Positions 9,013-21,315 are shown, counted from the stretch's first letter. The stretch: DNA of 64,000 nt from Roseitalea sp. (GCA_017642895.1 JAEPON010000003.1:310001-374000); one strand, 5' to 3'. Translations and numbers: made by a program. Notes: generated by a model from the letters alone, not told the origin.

Positions 9013-10254
9013 ATGGCCGACACCGATACGAAAAAGCCGGCGGACGCGCCCGCAAGCGACATCATCCTGCCGCTCCAGGTGATCGATCAGGCGCCCGACC
9101 CGGACGCCGCGCGGCCGAAGCGACGGCTCCGTCCGGTGTTCCTGTTGCCATTGGTCCTGCTGCTGATCCCGCTTGGCGGGGTTCTGGGACTGTATTTCCA
9201 GCCGACCGGATTGCAGCGCTTCTTCGAGACGTTCGCCCTGACGCCGGGCGGCGGCACAGATACGCCGATTGCCGTTGCCGTCGAGCGTCCGGCGGAGGGC
9301 GAGACAGCCGCCCTCGTGCCGATGGTCGTCGGGCTCGGGCGGCTCGTTCCGCAGACCGACATCCGCACACTGGCGCCGCCGTTTGGCGCCGGCGATGCGC
9401 GCATCGCCGACCTCAATGTGCGCGAGGGCGATCAGGTCGCAGGCGGCGACATTCTGGCGGTTCTCGACAATCGCAACGCGCTTGAGCAGGCGGTCGCGAC
9501 CGCGCGCGCCAATGTCGAGGTGCGCACGGCAACGCTTGCCCAGACCCGCCGCAACACCGAAAGCGCGGCCGCCGAAGCCGAGGCGGGCCTGCAAAAGGCG
9601 CAGGCCGCGCTGACCAACGCGCAGGCCGAGTTCGACCGCTACCAGACCCTGTTCGAGCGCGGTATTGTGACACGCGCCGCGATCGACCAGCGTCAGTCGA
9701 CGCTCGACCAGGCCACCCAGGAGGTCGAGCGGGCGGCCGCCACGGCCAGCCGGTATGAGGGTGTCGAGACCGATGAACAGGTGGATGTGGCCGTCGCCAA
9801 GCGCAATCTGGACGCCGGGCTTGCCGAACTCGAACGCGCCCGCGCCGACCTCGAAAAGGCCTATATCCGAGCGCCGTCGGACGGCACGGTGATCGCCATC
9901 CATGTGCAGGAAGGCGAAAAGCCGGACACCTCGGGCGTTCTTGATCTGGGCGACATTTCGCACATGACCGCCGAAATCGAGATCTACCAGTCCGACATTC
10001 GCCGCGTCGCCCTTGGCCAGCCGGTCACCGTGACGGCCGACGCGTTCGACGGCGAACTGACGGGCACCGTCGCCGACATCGGTCTTGAAGTGGGGCGCCA
10101 GACGATCATCGGCGACGATCCGGCGGCCAACACCGATGCGCGCGTGATCACCGTCAATGTCGATCTGGACGAACCCTCCTCGCAGATCGCGGCGCGTTTC
10201 ATCAATCTTGAAGTGCTGGCGCGCATCGAAACGGGTCCACGGGACGCGCCATGA
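9013..10254 (+). CDS. HlyD/DevB-like membrane fusion protein of an ABC exporter
   Basis: 413 residues from ATG 9013 (GGAAG just upstream; earlier in-frame ATGs exist at 8992 and GTG/ATG near 8941). It has one transmembrane helix at about residues 42-60, then a lipoyl-like half (PFGAGDARIADLNVREGDQV), a long Ala/Glu-rich coiled-coil hairpin (about 150-280), the second lipoyl half and a beta-barrel. This is the periplasmic adaptor of a tripartite exporter. Its stop overlaps the permease start as ATGA, and an ATPase follows, giving the DevB-DevC-DevA order. The cargo is unknown; cyanobacterial DevBCA exports glycolipids. Confidence 0.88.
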   Translation: MADTDTKKPADAPASDIILPLQVIDQAPDPDAARPKRRLRPVFLLPLVLLLIPLGGVLGLYFQPTGLQRFFETFALTPGGGTDTPIAVAVERPAEGETAALVPMVVGLGRLVPQTDIRTLAPPFGAGDARIADLNVREGDQVAGGDILAVLDNRNALEQAVATARANVEVRTATLAQTRRNTESAAAEAEAGLQKAQAALTNAQAEFDRYQTLFERGIVTRAAIDQRQSTLDQATQEVERAAATASRYEGVETDEQVDVAVAKRNLDAGLAELERARADLEKAYIRAPSDGTVIAIHVQEGEKPDTSGVLDLGDISHMTAEIEIYQSDIRRVALGQPVTVTADAFDGELTGTVADIGLEVGRQTIIGDDPAANTDARVITVNVDLDEPSSQIAARFINLEVLARIETGPRDAP

Positions 10255-11426
10255 CGGCTCTTCTGGGCGCCATCATGGGCCGCCTGCCGATCGGCTGGCT
10301 GCAACTGATCCATTCCAAGACACGCCTTGCGGCCGCCATGGCCGGCGTCGCCTTTGCCAACATCCTGGTGCTGGTCCAGCTCGGCATCATGGGCTCGCTC
10401 AACAATTCGATCCTGATTTCCTACGACCTTCTTGACGCCGACATCATGATCTCGGCCGAAAACGCCAACACGCTGACCGAGGGCGACAATGTCGCCCGCC
10501 AGCGCATGTTCCAGGCGCTTGCCGTGCCGGGCGTCCAAAGCGCCCTGCCCTTTTATGTGGCGACCGCCGACTGGGAGCGCGCCGATGGCGAAACCACCGC
10601 GTTCACCACATTCGGCATCGACCCCAAGGGCGCCGCCTTCCTCAACGAGGAACTGGCGCCGTTTGTGCCACTTCTGCGGCTGCGCGACACGGCGGTCGTC
10701 GACCGCGGCGCGCGCGGCGTCGATCCCGACACGCTGGCGTCCATCAGCCCGGGCAATCCGTTGCGGTTTGAAGTCTCGGGCGTGACGCTTTCGGCCGTCG
10801 ACACGATGGTCGGCGGCGGCGGGTTCGCCGGTGACGGCTACATGCTGGTTTCCGACCAGACATTCCATCGCATCTTCGCCAACCGGTCCACCGGCGCGCC
10901 GGACCATATCCTGGTCAAGATCGCCGCCGACGCCGATCCGGATGCCGTGCTTGCCAGGCTTCAGGCCCAGTTCGACGGCACCGGCCTGCGCGTGCGCGGC
11001 TTCCAGGACGCTGCGCTTGAGGACCAGGCCTATCAGACAACCGAGCGCCCGACCGGTCTGATCTTCGGCTTCGGCGTCGTCATCGGCATCCTCGTCGGCA
11101 TCGTCATCGTCTACCAGATCCTGTCGACCGACGTCGCCGACCATCTGGCCGAATACGCCACCTTCAAGGCGATGGGCTATGGCCAGTCCATGTTCCTGGG
11201 CATCGTTCTGGAACAGGCGGTGATCCTGGGCATCCTCGGCTTCGTGCCGGGCGTCATCGTCTCCTGGCTGCTCTACGAGATGCTTGGCGCGGTGACCGGT
11301 CTGCCGGTCGAACTGACGGTGGCGACCACCGCTGCCGTATTCGCCGGCACGATCATTGCCTGCCTTGTCTCGGGCGCCATCGCCACACGGCGGCTGGCCG
11401 CTGCCGACCCTGCGGACCTTTTCTGA
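10251..11426 (+). CDS. DevC-like ABC exporter permease (MacB/FtsX type)
   Basis: 391 residues. One transmembrane segment near the N-terminus (about 27-47), a large periplasmic domain, and three C-terminal membrane segments (about 265-290, 320-345, 360-380) give the FtsX/MacB topology found in DevC. The start overlaps the adaptor stop by 4 bases, indicating translational coupling. Together with the neighbours it forms a complete inner-membrane exporter; an outer-membrane TolC-type partner is not encoded here. Confidence 0.88.
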   Translation: MTALLGAIMGRLPIGWLQLIHSKTRLAAAMAGVAFANILVLVQLGIMGSLNNSILISYDLLDADIMISAENANTLTEGDNVARQRMFQALAVPGVQSALPFYVATADWERADGETTAFTTFGIDPKGAAFLNEELAPFVPLLRLRDTAVVDRGARGVDPDTLASISPGNPLRFEVSGVTLSAVDTMVGGGGFAGDGYMLVSDQTFHRIFANRSTGAPDHILVKIAADADPDAVLARLQAQFDGTGLRVRGFQDAALEDQAYQTTERPTGLIFGFGVVIGILVGIVIVYQILSTDVADHLAEYATFKAMGYGQSMFLGIVLEQAVILGILGFVPGVIVSWLLYEMLGAVTGLPVELTVATTAAVFAGTIIACLVSGAIATRRLAAADPADLF

Positions 11427-11427
11427 C

Positions 11428-12156
11428 ATGGACGCGCCCGTCCATACGCCCGCCCTGCCCGTGGTCGCCGCGCCGCCGTCGATCCGCGTTGCGGGGCTGA
11501 ACCACTGGTTCGGCACCGGCGAAGCACGCAAGCAGGCCCTGTTCGATGTCGACCTGACGGTGGGCGCCGGCAGCCTGACAGTGCTGATGGGTCCGTCGGG
11601 CTCGGGCAAGACGACGGTGCTAACGCTGATGGGTTGCCTGCGCGACGTGCAGGACGGCTCCGTCGAACTTCTCGGTCACGAACTGAACGGCGCGCGCGAG
11701 GCCGACCTTGTCCTTTACCGCCGCAGGCTGGGTTTCATCTTCCAGGCGCACAACCTGCACGAAAGCCTGACGGCGCGGCAAAATGTGATGATGGGTCTGC
11801 AGGTGCACGGCCACGACAACGAAGCCGTCCAGCGCAAGGCGGCCGCGCATATTTTGAGCGCGCTTGGGCTCGATGACCGGCTCGACTATCTGCCGGGCAA
11901 TCTGTCGGGCGGCCAGAAGCAGCGCGTCGCCGTCGCCCGTGCGCTGGTCGGCAATCCGGCGATCGTCTTTGCCGACGAGCCGACCGCCGCGCTCGACAAG
12001 GAGAGCGGCATGACCGTGGTGCGCATCCTCAAGGAACTGGGTCGCCAGCGCGGCACCACGACCATGATGGTCACCCACGACAACCGCATTCTCGAACTGG
12101 CCGACCGCATCGTCACCATGGAAGACGGCCGCATCGTCAAGGACACGGCGCCCTGA
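11428..12156 (+). CDS. DevA-like ABC exporter ATP-binding protein
   Basis: 242 residues from ATG 11428, two bases after the permease stop. Walker A GPSGSGKT is at residues 55-62, the signature LSGGQKQR and Walker B IVFADEPTAALD follow, and an H-loop histidine sits in VTHD. The sequence belongs to the LolD/MacB-type ATPases that power FtsX-like permeases. It is the last gene of the exporter operon, and the next gene is convergent. Confidence 0.9.
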   Translation: MDAPVHTPALPVVAAPPSIRVAGLNHWFGTGEARKQALFDVDLTVGAGSLTVLMGPSGSGKTTVLTLMGCLRDVQDGSVELLGHELNGAREADLVLYRRRLGFIFQAHNLHESLTARQNVMMGLQVHGHDNEAVQRKAAAHILSALGLDDRLDYLPGNLSGGQKQRVAVARALVGNPAIVFADEPTAALDKESGMTVVRILKELGRQRGTTTMMVTHDNRILELADRIVTMEDGRIVKDTAP

Positions 12157-12207
12157 CAGACGCCGTGCCTTGATGCGCGCTGATGTGACTGGAGGGTCGC
12201 GCGGGGA

Positions 12208-12792
12208 TCATTCGGTGTAGGCGGCGAAATCCTCGGTGACCGGCTCCTGGGTGGCCAGCACCGCCATCGTCATGATCAGGCCGACCTCGACGCCATCGAA
12301 TTCGACCGCCTCGACCGGCACATAGACCGGATGGGTCAATGCGGTGCCCGGTGCGGGGGTGATGATGACTTCGTCGATCGAGCCATCGGGATTGACGAAC
12401 GCATCGCTGACATAGCCGGCGATCACGCCATCGGCGGTGACCGCATTCAGGCCCATCCACGCATCGTTCAGCGGATGGCCGTCATGGGAATCATGGGCGT
12501 CAAGGCCGCGCTGCTCGGCAAACGGGTCGGCGAAGCGCTCGGGCAGCGGCTCGGCATAAGCGAGAACCGCCGGCTCGCCGGCGTCGAGCGCGTCCAGATC
12601 GCCCGCATGGGCGGTCATGGTTCCAACGGCCAGCCAGATGAGGGCGGCGACTGCCGCGAACTGCGCTGCAAGCACCGCAATCGCGTCGCGGCGGCGGTGC
12701 GTTGGCCGCGCCCGCACGGCAAGTGCCGTCAGGGGAATCGTCTGCGTGATCTGCGAACAGGTCTGTCTCATGGGCTTTTCGGAAGTCATCAT
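12208..12792 (-). CDS. PRC-barrel domain secreted protein
   Basis: 194 residues from ATG 12792, with a strong AAGGAGG 8 bases upstream. A hydrophobic N-terminal segment (about residues 38-60, ending in THA) looks like a signal or anchor. The C-terminal half (about 110-175) reads like a PRC-barrel: WMGLNAVTADGVIAGYVSDA, then a -NPDGSIDEVII strand. PRC-barrels bind proteins or RNA, and secreted ones are common but uncharacterised in Hyphomicrobiales. Moderate confidence in the domain. Confidence 0.65.
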   Translation of the reverse strand: MMTSEKPMRQTCSQITQTIPLTALAVRARPTHRRRDAIAVLAAQFAAVAALIWLAVGTMTAHAGDLDALDAGEPAVLAYAEPLPERFADPFAEQRGLDAHDSHDGHPLNDAWMGLNAVTADGVIAGYVSDAFVNPDGSIDEVIITPAPGTALTHPVYVPVEAVEFDGVEVGLIMTMAVLATQEPVTEDFAAYTE

Positions 12793-13004
12793 GTCTTCCG
12801 CCTCCTTGCGATCACCCTATCGCCGCGGTCGGCGCGGGCTTGTGCGCTTGGTCACACCGCGAGCGGTGATGCAGGAACAACACGGCGACACCGGAATGGT
12901 TCCAACCATGGTTAACGCCGGGTCAGCGCAGACGGGCGCGCGCCTGGTCCGCATTGATCGCCTGCCGGTTGCGGATTATCGTCGGCGGCTGCTAAACGTC
13001 GGAC

Positions 13005-13358
13005 ATGCCCATGCTTGCCAGAACCGGCCGGACGGCCATCTTCATCGCCGCGCTGACCCTGCTCGCGGGTTGCACCGCGCTTTCAGACCTCAATCCGCTC
13101 GATCGCGGCTCCAGCGAACCGCTGCCGCCCGTCCAGGGCAACGTGATTGCCACATCATCGAGCAGCGACCTGGCGACCCGCATCGGCACCACGGACGGCT
13201 CCGCGCCGTCCGGCGATCCGGCCGGGCCGACCATCACCGGTGAAGCGGGCAGCACGGTCGAGGAATGCCGGCGGATCAACCAGACGCCCGGCGCGCCGCC
13301 CCTGCAGGACGGGGTCGAGCCGGACAACTGCGTGCGCGGCACGATTTCCAGCAACTGA
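13005..13358 (+). CDS. Small hypothetical lipoprotein
   Basis: 117 residues with a typical lipobox (LLAGC) after a short hydrophobic segment, so it is probably an outer-membrane or periplasmic lipoprotein. The mature part is short, Ser/Pro/Gly-rich and has two cysteines near the C-terminus. I recognise no domain. A second in-frame ATG lies at 13011, and neither start has a strong ribosome site. Confidence 0.6.
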   Translation: MPMLARTGRTAIFIAALTLLAGCTALSDLNPLDRGSSEPLPPVQGNVIATSSSSDLATRIGTTDGSAPSGDPAGPTITGEAGSTVEECRRINQTPGAPPLQDGVEPDNCVRGTISSN

Positions 13359-13463
13359 CCGGCTGGGCGCCCTGCGCCCGTTGCCCCGCGCCGCGCGCTC
13401 CCCATATGAGCAGGCAATGGCCGCGATGGCGCGTGCCGTCCTTTTGCGGGAGTATTGGCGCGC

Positions 13464-14150
13464 ATGGCGCTTTTGGGCATCGTTGCACTGGTCCTGATCG
13501 GCGCCGTCATCGTGCTGCCGCAAGTCTGGGTGCGGCGCACGATGCGGCGCCACGGCGCGGCGCGACCCGATTTTCCCGGCACGGGCGGCGAACTGGCCCG
13601 GCATCTGATCGCGCATTACCAGTTGGACGGCGTCAGCGTCGAGCAAACCGACAAGGGCGACCATTACGATCCGGCCGCGCGCATGGTGCGCCTGTCGGCC
13701 GACACCCATGACAAACCCTCGCTGACCGCCGTTGCGATCGCCGCCCATGAAGTGGGTCACGCCTTGCAGCACCATCGCGGCGAACGCGGCTTGAAGCTGC
13801 GCCAGGCGCTTGTGCGCATCGCCGGCGTCACCGACCTTTTTGCCGGCCTTTTCTTCATCGCCGCGCCCGTGCTGGCCGTCATCGCCCGCACGCCCGGCGC
13901 GTTCCTGGCGCTGGCGGCCACCGGCATCGCCCTTCTGGCGATCCGGGTGCTTGTTCATCTGGTCACGCTGCCGGTCGAATATGATGCCAGTTTCGGCAAG
14001 GCGCTGCCGATCCTGAAAGAGGGCGGCTATCTCAAGGACGCCGATCTGGCCGGCGCACGGTCGGTGCTCAGGGCGGCGGCGCTGACCTATGTCGCCGCGG
14101 CCCTGATGGGCCTTGTCGATCTCGCCCGGTGGATCCGGCTGTTGCGGTAG
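13464..14150 (+). CDS. Membrane zinc metallopeptidase, YugP-like
   Basis: 228 residues from ATG 13464. An N-terminal membrane segment is followed by a soluble part with the zinc motif HEVGH (residues 95-99) in AIAAHEVGHALQHH, then further hydrophobic segments (about 120-165 and 205-225). This matches the putative neutral zinc metallopeptidase family PF04298 (YugP). Substrate is not known. It lies head-on to the phospholipase D-like operon. Confidence 0.82.
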   Translation: MALLGIVALVLIGAVIVLPQVWVRRTMRRHGAARPDFPGTGGELARHLIAHYQLDGVSVEQTDKGDHYDPAARMVRLSADTHDKPSLTAVAIAAHEVGHALQHHRGERGLKLRQALVRIAGVTDLFAGLFFIAAPVLAVIARTPGAFLALAATGIALLAIRVLVHLVTLPVEYDASFGKALPILKEGGYLKDADLAGARSVLRAAALTYVAAALMGLVDLARWIRLLR

Positions 14151-14166
14151 TCCGTGCCACCCCGCC

Positions 14167-15030
14167 TTACTCGACCACCCTGCCCGCCGCCGAATCCCAT
14201 GACTGGCCCTTCGACAGCAAGGTCGTGTTGCTGCACTCCTTTGACAAATTGATCATCGCGTCCAGCACGCTGTGCTCGGCATTGATGGACTGTTGCAGCG
14301 CGCTTGCGCTGCATACCTGGCCGAATGTCGGCACCGATTTCTGCTGGATGTAGGTGCTCATGAAAGCCTGTTCGCTGATCCCCAGCACCCTCAGGGTGGT
14401 TGCCAGCAGTTTTCTTAGCGTGTTGGGCTGCTTGATCTGCAGGAACACCATGTTCTCGTAGCTGTAGAGATTGGCATTGTTGGTGAAGTTGAACGAGCCG
14501 GTGACATATTCCCCGATCCAGAACCGTTGCTGGCCCGACGTCTCGACCCGGATCGTCGCCAGGATCTTGTTGTGCATGTTTCCGTATCCGCCTCCCCCGC
14601 GCAGCCGGATGCCGGTTGCACCGGCCGCCACCAGATTGTCGTAGAAGACCTTCTCCTGGGTCAGGTCATCGACGGTCTCGCCCGGCAACAACGCCGCCCG
14701 GTCGCCTTCATAGCGCCGCTGATCGGCCACCATGAAGAGCTGCGGCCGCCGGTCGGCGGGCTGCTGCTGCGTGGCAAGCAGCGCATTGTAGATGTCATGC
14801 TGGTTGAAAGCGTAAAACAGCACGAAGATCATCATGTTGGTCGGACGCTCGATCACCTCGATCAGCTTGTCGGCGCATAACGGCCTGTCGCCGGGCGGTT
14901 TGAGCGGATCGCATGTGTTCACGATCGTCACATCGTCATGCCAAAGCTGCGCCTGGGCATCGGAGGGCCAAGCCAGCATGAGCGCTGCGATGGCCGCGGC
15001 CGCTGCCGAAATCCATGACCGGGACGTCAT
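14167..15030 (-). CDS. Secreted phospholipase D-like domain protein
   Basis: 287 residues from ATG 15030, whose A-T-G-A overlaps the upstream stop. A signal peptide (residues 1-27, ending AQAQ) targets it to the periplasm. One HKD-like motif is visible: MHNKILATI followed by GSFNFT and a YENM segment, as in PLD nucleases and lipases. The Asp normally five residues after the Lys of HxK is an Ile here. With a single motif it would need to dimerise, as Nuc does. Its partner gene encodes a repeat-rich secreted protein, so the two may act together. Substrate (DNA, lipid or other) is undetermined. Confidence 0.7.
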   Translation of the reverse strand: MTSRSWISAAAAAIAALMLAWPSDAQAQLWHDDVTIVNTCDPLKPPGDRPLCADKLIEVIERPTNMMIFVLFYAFNQHDIYNALLATQQQPADRRPQLFMVADQRRYEGDRAALLPGETVDDLTQEKVFYDNLVAAGATGIRLRGGGGYGNMHNKILATIRVETSGQQRFWIGEYVTGSFNFTNNANLYSYENMVFLQIKQPNTLRKLLATTLRVLGISEQAFMSTYIQQKSVPTFGQVCSASALQQSINAEHSVLDAMINLSKECSNTTLLSKGQSWDSAAGRVVE

Positions 15031-15569
15031 TGCGTGCTGTCCGCGACGAACGGCAATTCCAGGCAGACCATCTGGCATTCGACCAGATCGGTCTTGTTGC
15101 CCACCGTCGCCGTCACCGTCCAGCTCAGCGCGTTCGAGGACGATCGCGTGACCTGGCAGGCGCCAATGTCGCTTGAGCCTTTGTCTTCCCCGGCGATGTA
15201 GACATAGGACAGGGCGCAGAAATCCGCACTGTCGACCGTTTCTGAATCGGTGGCCGTGCCGCCGCCGCTGACATTGCCGTCCACTGACGCCACTTCGGAA
15301 AAGCCGATCTGGAAATAGGGTGTATCGATCGCGCCATCGACCGTCAGATCGCCATCCACCGTCAGATTGTCGTTGACCGTCGCATTGCCGTCGATGGTGA
15401 CCCTGCCCTGCAGATCGGCCGATCCTTCGACCGACAGCGATTGCTGAACCTCCAGTGGGCCGGAAATGGTGATGTCCTGCGCCTGCGCAACGCCGGCCAC
15501 CGGCAACACGTGTATACCAAAAACAAATGCGACGGATGCCGCAGCACAAAATGCGTGAAATCTCTTCAT
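15027..15569 (-). CDS. Secreted protein with short beta-type repeats
   Basis: 180 residues from ATG 15569, preceded by GGGAGGGGAAG. A signal peptide is followed by a run of short degenerate repeats with V-GD/V-GN spacing (about residues 35-80, such as TVDGDLTVDG), typical of beta-solenoids and phage tail-fibre or bactofilin-like proteins. A Cys-containing C-terminal domain (four cysteines after about 115) follows. No known function. It overlaps the PLD-like gene by 4 bases, so the products are probably made together. Confidence 0.65.
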   Translation of the reverse strand: MKRFHAFCAAASVAFVFGIHVLPVAGVAQAQDITISGPLEVQQSLSVEGSADLQGRVTIDGNATVNDNLTVDGDLTVDGAIDTPYFQIGFSEVASVDGNVSGGGTATDSETVDSADFCALSYVYIAGEDKGSSDIGACQVTRSSSNALSWTVTATVGNKTDLVECQMVCLELPFVADSTQ

Positions 15570-15774
15570 CTTCCCCTCCCGGATATTTGAGAGGCAAAGC
15601 ATCGTGCCGTTTGCGCAGCAAAATCAATGCGCAATGCAGCATGAACCGCACTATTGGCGGGTATGCCCGCGCACGGGCAGTGTTTCAGATCATGTGTTTC
15701 AGGTTGTGCCCCAGCGCCGACGGGCCGCAGGTCTTGCACGCCGGATCAGGCCACTGTGACGAGCGCCTTCAGCC

Positions 15775-15924
15775 TCAGTTGAGGGCTCCGGCGACGTTGC
15801 CTGCCGCCTGCTGGGTGGCATCCACCGCGTTGGCCGTGTCCTGGCCGACGCCGCGAATGGTGTTGGCGCAGCCGGTGACGGCCAAAATCATGGCGGCCAG
15901 CATCGCGAGGCTGGTGATGTTCAT
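15775..15924 (-). CDS. Entericidin A/B family lipoprotein
   Basis: A 49-residue gene starting at ATG 15924, with AGGAG about 8 bases upstream. The peptide begins MNITSLAMLAAMILAVTG and has the lipobox AVTGC followed by ANTIRGVGQDT, the entericidin signature. The tail is Ala/Gln-rich (ATQQAAGNVAGALN). Entericidins are small membrane lipoproteins linked to stress or programmed lysis in enterobacteria; in alphaproteobacteria their role is unclear. Confidence 0.85.
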   Translation of the reverse strand: MNITSLAMLAAMILAVTGCANTIRGVGQDTANAVDATQQAAGNVAGALN

Positions 15925-15942
15925 GGGCGTTGCTCCTGCATG

Positions 15943-16866
15943 TCATGACGCAACGTCATCCATAGCATGATCGCGACCAAAATGCCCGGCAGGGGCGGCA
16001 AGCGCCTCGGCCAGCATGTCATAGACCAGCCGGATGCGCCGGCTGGTGCGCAGTTCGCGATGGCTGACCAGCCAGAACGGCACCGGCTCGCCGATCATGT
16101 CGGGCAACAGCGCCACCATGCCGGGCGTCCGCTCGGCGATCTCCGCTTCCATCACGCCGATGCCAAGGCCGAGGCGCACCATCTCCCAAACGGCGACGGC
16201 GTTTTCCGACATCAGGCGCACATTGGCCGCCTCGGCCGGCACGCCCCACCCCCGGAAATAGGCGATCAACCGCTCGGTATTGTCGAACCCGACAATGTCG
16301 GCGTTCGCCAGATCGGCCGGCGTCCGCGGCATGCCATTACGCGCCACCCACGCCTCGGACGCGTAGAGATGGCCGCGCGACTGGCGCACCTTGCGGGCGA
16401 TCAGGTCCGGCTGGTCCGGTTCCACATGGCGGATGGCGATATCGGCCTCGCGCCGGCGCAGATCGCTCAACGCGTTCGACGAGACCAGTTCGACCGTGAT
16501 CTGCGGCGCGGCCGCGCGGATGCGGGCCAGGATGGGCGGCAGGACAAAGACCGAGACGATGTCGGTCGCCGAAACCCGCACCAGCCCTTCGACGGCACTC
16601 GCCCGGCCTGTCGCCGCCAGCGCCATCGCGCCGGCGGCCTCCCCCATGGCGCGCACATGGTCGAACAGGTCGAGCCCGGTCTCGGTCGGCACAAGCGTCT
16701 TGCCGACCCGCTGGAACAGCGTCACGCCCAGGCTCGCTTCCAGTGCCGCCACCTGCCGGCTGATCGTCGGCTGGGTCAGGCTGAGCCGGCGCGCGGCACC
16801 CGACAAAGACCCGGTCTCCACCGTGGCATGGAAGGCGCGTGCCTGGTTCCAGTCAAAGCCGTTCAT
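15943..16866 (-). CDS. LysR-family transcriptional regulator
   Basis: 307 residues from ATG 16866. The N-terminal winged helix-turn-helix is plain (SLSGAARRLSLTQPTISRQV, about residues 17-36), followed by a periplasmic-binding-protein-like effector domain. It is transcribed away from a methyltransferase gene, with an 82-base AT-rich gap containing inverted repeats that reach its own start codon. This suggests control of itself and the neighbour. Effector unknown. Confidence 0.9.
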   Translation of the reverse strand: MNGFDWNQARAFHATVETGSLSGAARRLSLTQPTISRQVAALEASLGVTLFQRVGKTLVPTETGLDLFDHVRAMGEAAGAMALAATGRASAVEGLVRVSATDIVSVFVLPPILARIRAAAPQITVELVSSNALSDLRRREADIAIRHVEPDQPDLIARKVRQSRGHLYASEAWVARNGMPRTPADLANADIVGFDNTERLIAYFRGWGVPAEAANVRLMSENAVAVWEMVRLGLGIGVMEAEIAERTPGMVALLPDMIGEPVPFWLVSHRELRTSRRIRLVYDMLAEALAAPAGHFGRDHAMDDVAS

Positions 16867-16923
16867 GCAAATTTGTATATCACTCTTGCGAAATTCGGCA
16901 ATTTCTATCGCAATTTTGCATGA
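16863..16923. promoter_or_regulatory. Nested inverted repeats in LysR/methyltransferase divergent promoter
   Basis: Outer arms TCATGCAAA (16863-16871) and TTTGCATGA (16915-16923) are perfectly complementary. Inside is AAATT-CGGC-AATTT (16891-16904). The region is much more AT-rich than its surroundings and fits a LysR-type operator with autoregulation. Confidence 0.55.
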
Positions 16924-16948
16924 TAGGAGGAGGCAAAGGAGCTTTCCC

Positions 16949-17635
16949 ATGCCGACACTTGCCATGACCGCCGAACCGCAGCCCGATGAAGCACGCCGTC
17001 CCAACGCCGCCGATATCCGTTTCTGGGACCGCGTCGCCGGCAAGTATGCGGCGTCGCCCATCGAGGATGTGGCGGGCTATGAACGCTCGCTGGCGCGCAC
17101 CCGGGATTTCCTGACCAAGGACGATCATGTGCTCGAAATCGGGTGTGGCACCGGCACGACCGCGCTGAAGCAGGCGCCCCATCTGCGCCACATCACCGGC
17201 ACCGACATCTCGCCGGCCATGATCGCCATCGCCCAGGCCAAGCTGGACGAGGGCGGTCCGCTCAATGTCGATTTCATCGCGGCAGGCGCCGACGATGAGA
17301 GCCTCAAGGGCAGCCCGTTCGATGCCGTGATGGCCCACAATGTGCTGCATCTGGTGCCCGATCTCGGCGCGACGCTGGCCCATCTGCGCCATCTGCTCCG
17401 CCCGGGCGGCCTTCTGATCGCCAAGACACCGTGTCTGGGCGACATGAACCCGCTGATCCGCTGGGTCATGCTGCCGGCGATGCGCGCGGTCGGCAAGGCG
17501 CCCCACGTGGCGACGTTCGACGCAAAAACGCTCGAAAAAGCCATATCCGACGCCGGCTTTGCGATCGAAACGGTGGAGTTCCACGGCACCAAGGGCCGCG
17601 ACGCCCGACCCTTTGTCGTTGCCCGGAGGGGTTGA
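16949..17635 (+). CDS. Class I SAM-dependent methyltransferase
   Basis: 228 residues from ATG 16949, with AAAGGAG upstream. The SAM-binding glycine loop LEIGCGTGTT is at residues 62-71, with an acidic GTDIS after strand 2 and LLRPGGLLIAKTP near strand 5. It resembles the UbiE/COQ5-like methyltransferase superfamily; the substrate is not evident. It is probably controlled by the divergent LysR gene. Confidence 0.82.
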   Translation: MPTLAMTAEPQPDEARRPNAADIRFWDRVAGKYAASPIEDVAGYERSLARTRDFLTKDDHVLEIGCGTGTTALKQAPHLRHITGTDISPAMIAIAQAKLDEGGPLNVDFIAAGADDESLKGSPFDAVMAHNVLHLVPDLGATLAHLRHLLRPGGLLIAKTPCLGDMNPLIRWVMLPAMRAVGKAPHVATFDAKTLEKAISDAGFAIETVEFHGTKGRDARPFVVARRG

Positions 17636-17723
17636 AGGCTCCTGCCACCCTCCTGTCAGCAGGGCGGTGTGAAAGCCGGCGAGCCCCCTTTCCTTCGCGC
17701 CGGCATTTTCCCATATTGGCGCC

Positions 17724-20680
<2,957 letters not shown>

Positions 20681-20684
<4 letters not shown>

Positions 20685-21274
20685 GCCGGCCGGCAGCGCT
20701 CGCCCTTGCCTGCGCCGCGCTGCTGCTTGCGGCCTTGCCCGCCCGCGCGCTCGACTGGACCGCCACCGAAAAGACCGTCCATTACGCCATCGACGGGTCG
20801 ACCGGCATGGCGCTCTACCAGTCGATCGGCCAGAACGGCCCGGTGGTCAGCCTCAAGCGCGCCATCGCGCTCACCGAATATGAATTGTTGTGGGGCCGCG
20901 ACTATGTGCCCGACGGCACCGCCTGCCGGCTCGCCGCCGTGCGCCCGTTCCTGACGATCACCTACCGGCTGCCCCGGCCGCGCGGCGCGCTCGATGGCGG
21001 AACGCAGGCCAGATGGACCACCTTCATCGCCGGCATCACCACCCATGAGCATGTCCATGGCGCGCTGATGCGCTCCATGGTCGACGACATTATCGGTCAG
21101 ACGCTGGGACTGGTGGTCGAGGCCGATCCGGAATGCAGCAAGATCCGCGCCGAGGTCGAGCGCCGGGTCATCGCCGCCCATGCGCGCTACAAGGCCAGGA
21201 ACCGCGCGTTCGAACAAAGCGAAATGGCGCCCGGCGGCAATGTGCAACAATTGGTGTTGGGACTGGTGCGGTAG
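20681..21274 (+). CDS. DUF922-type secreted zinc protease-like protein
   Basis: 197 residues, starting at GTG 20681, which overlaps the uvrB stop as GTGA. A signal peptide (about 1-23, ending ARA) leads to a domain with HEHVH at residues 112-116 (ITTHEHVHG), the HExxH zinc motif typical of DUF922. It is presumably a periplasmic metallopeptidase with unknown substrate. Its link with uvrB is positional: coupling to a repair gene has no obvious meaning. Confidence 0.75.
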
Positions 21275-21289
21275 AGAGCCGCGGCCTTT

Positions 21290-21315
21290 CCTTCTCCCCG
21301 TGAACGGGGAGAAGG
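21290..21315. repeat. Family C palindrome, first of a pair
   Basis: CCTTCTCCCCGT-GA-ACGGGGAGAAGG, a perfect 12-bp stem just after the DUF922 stop. The tail GGATGAGGGGC follows (about 21330). An inverted family member lies about 120 bases further on. Confidence 0.7.
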
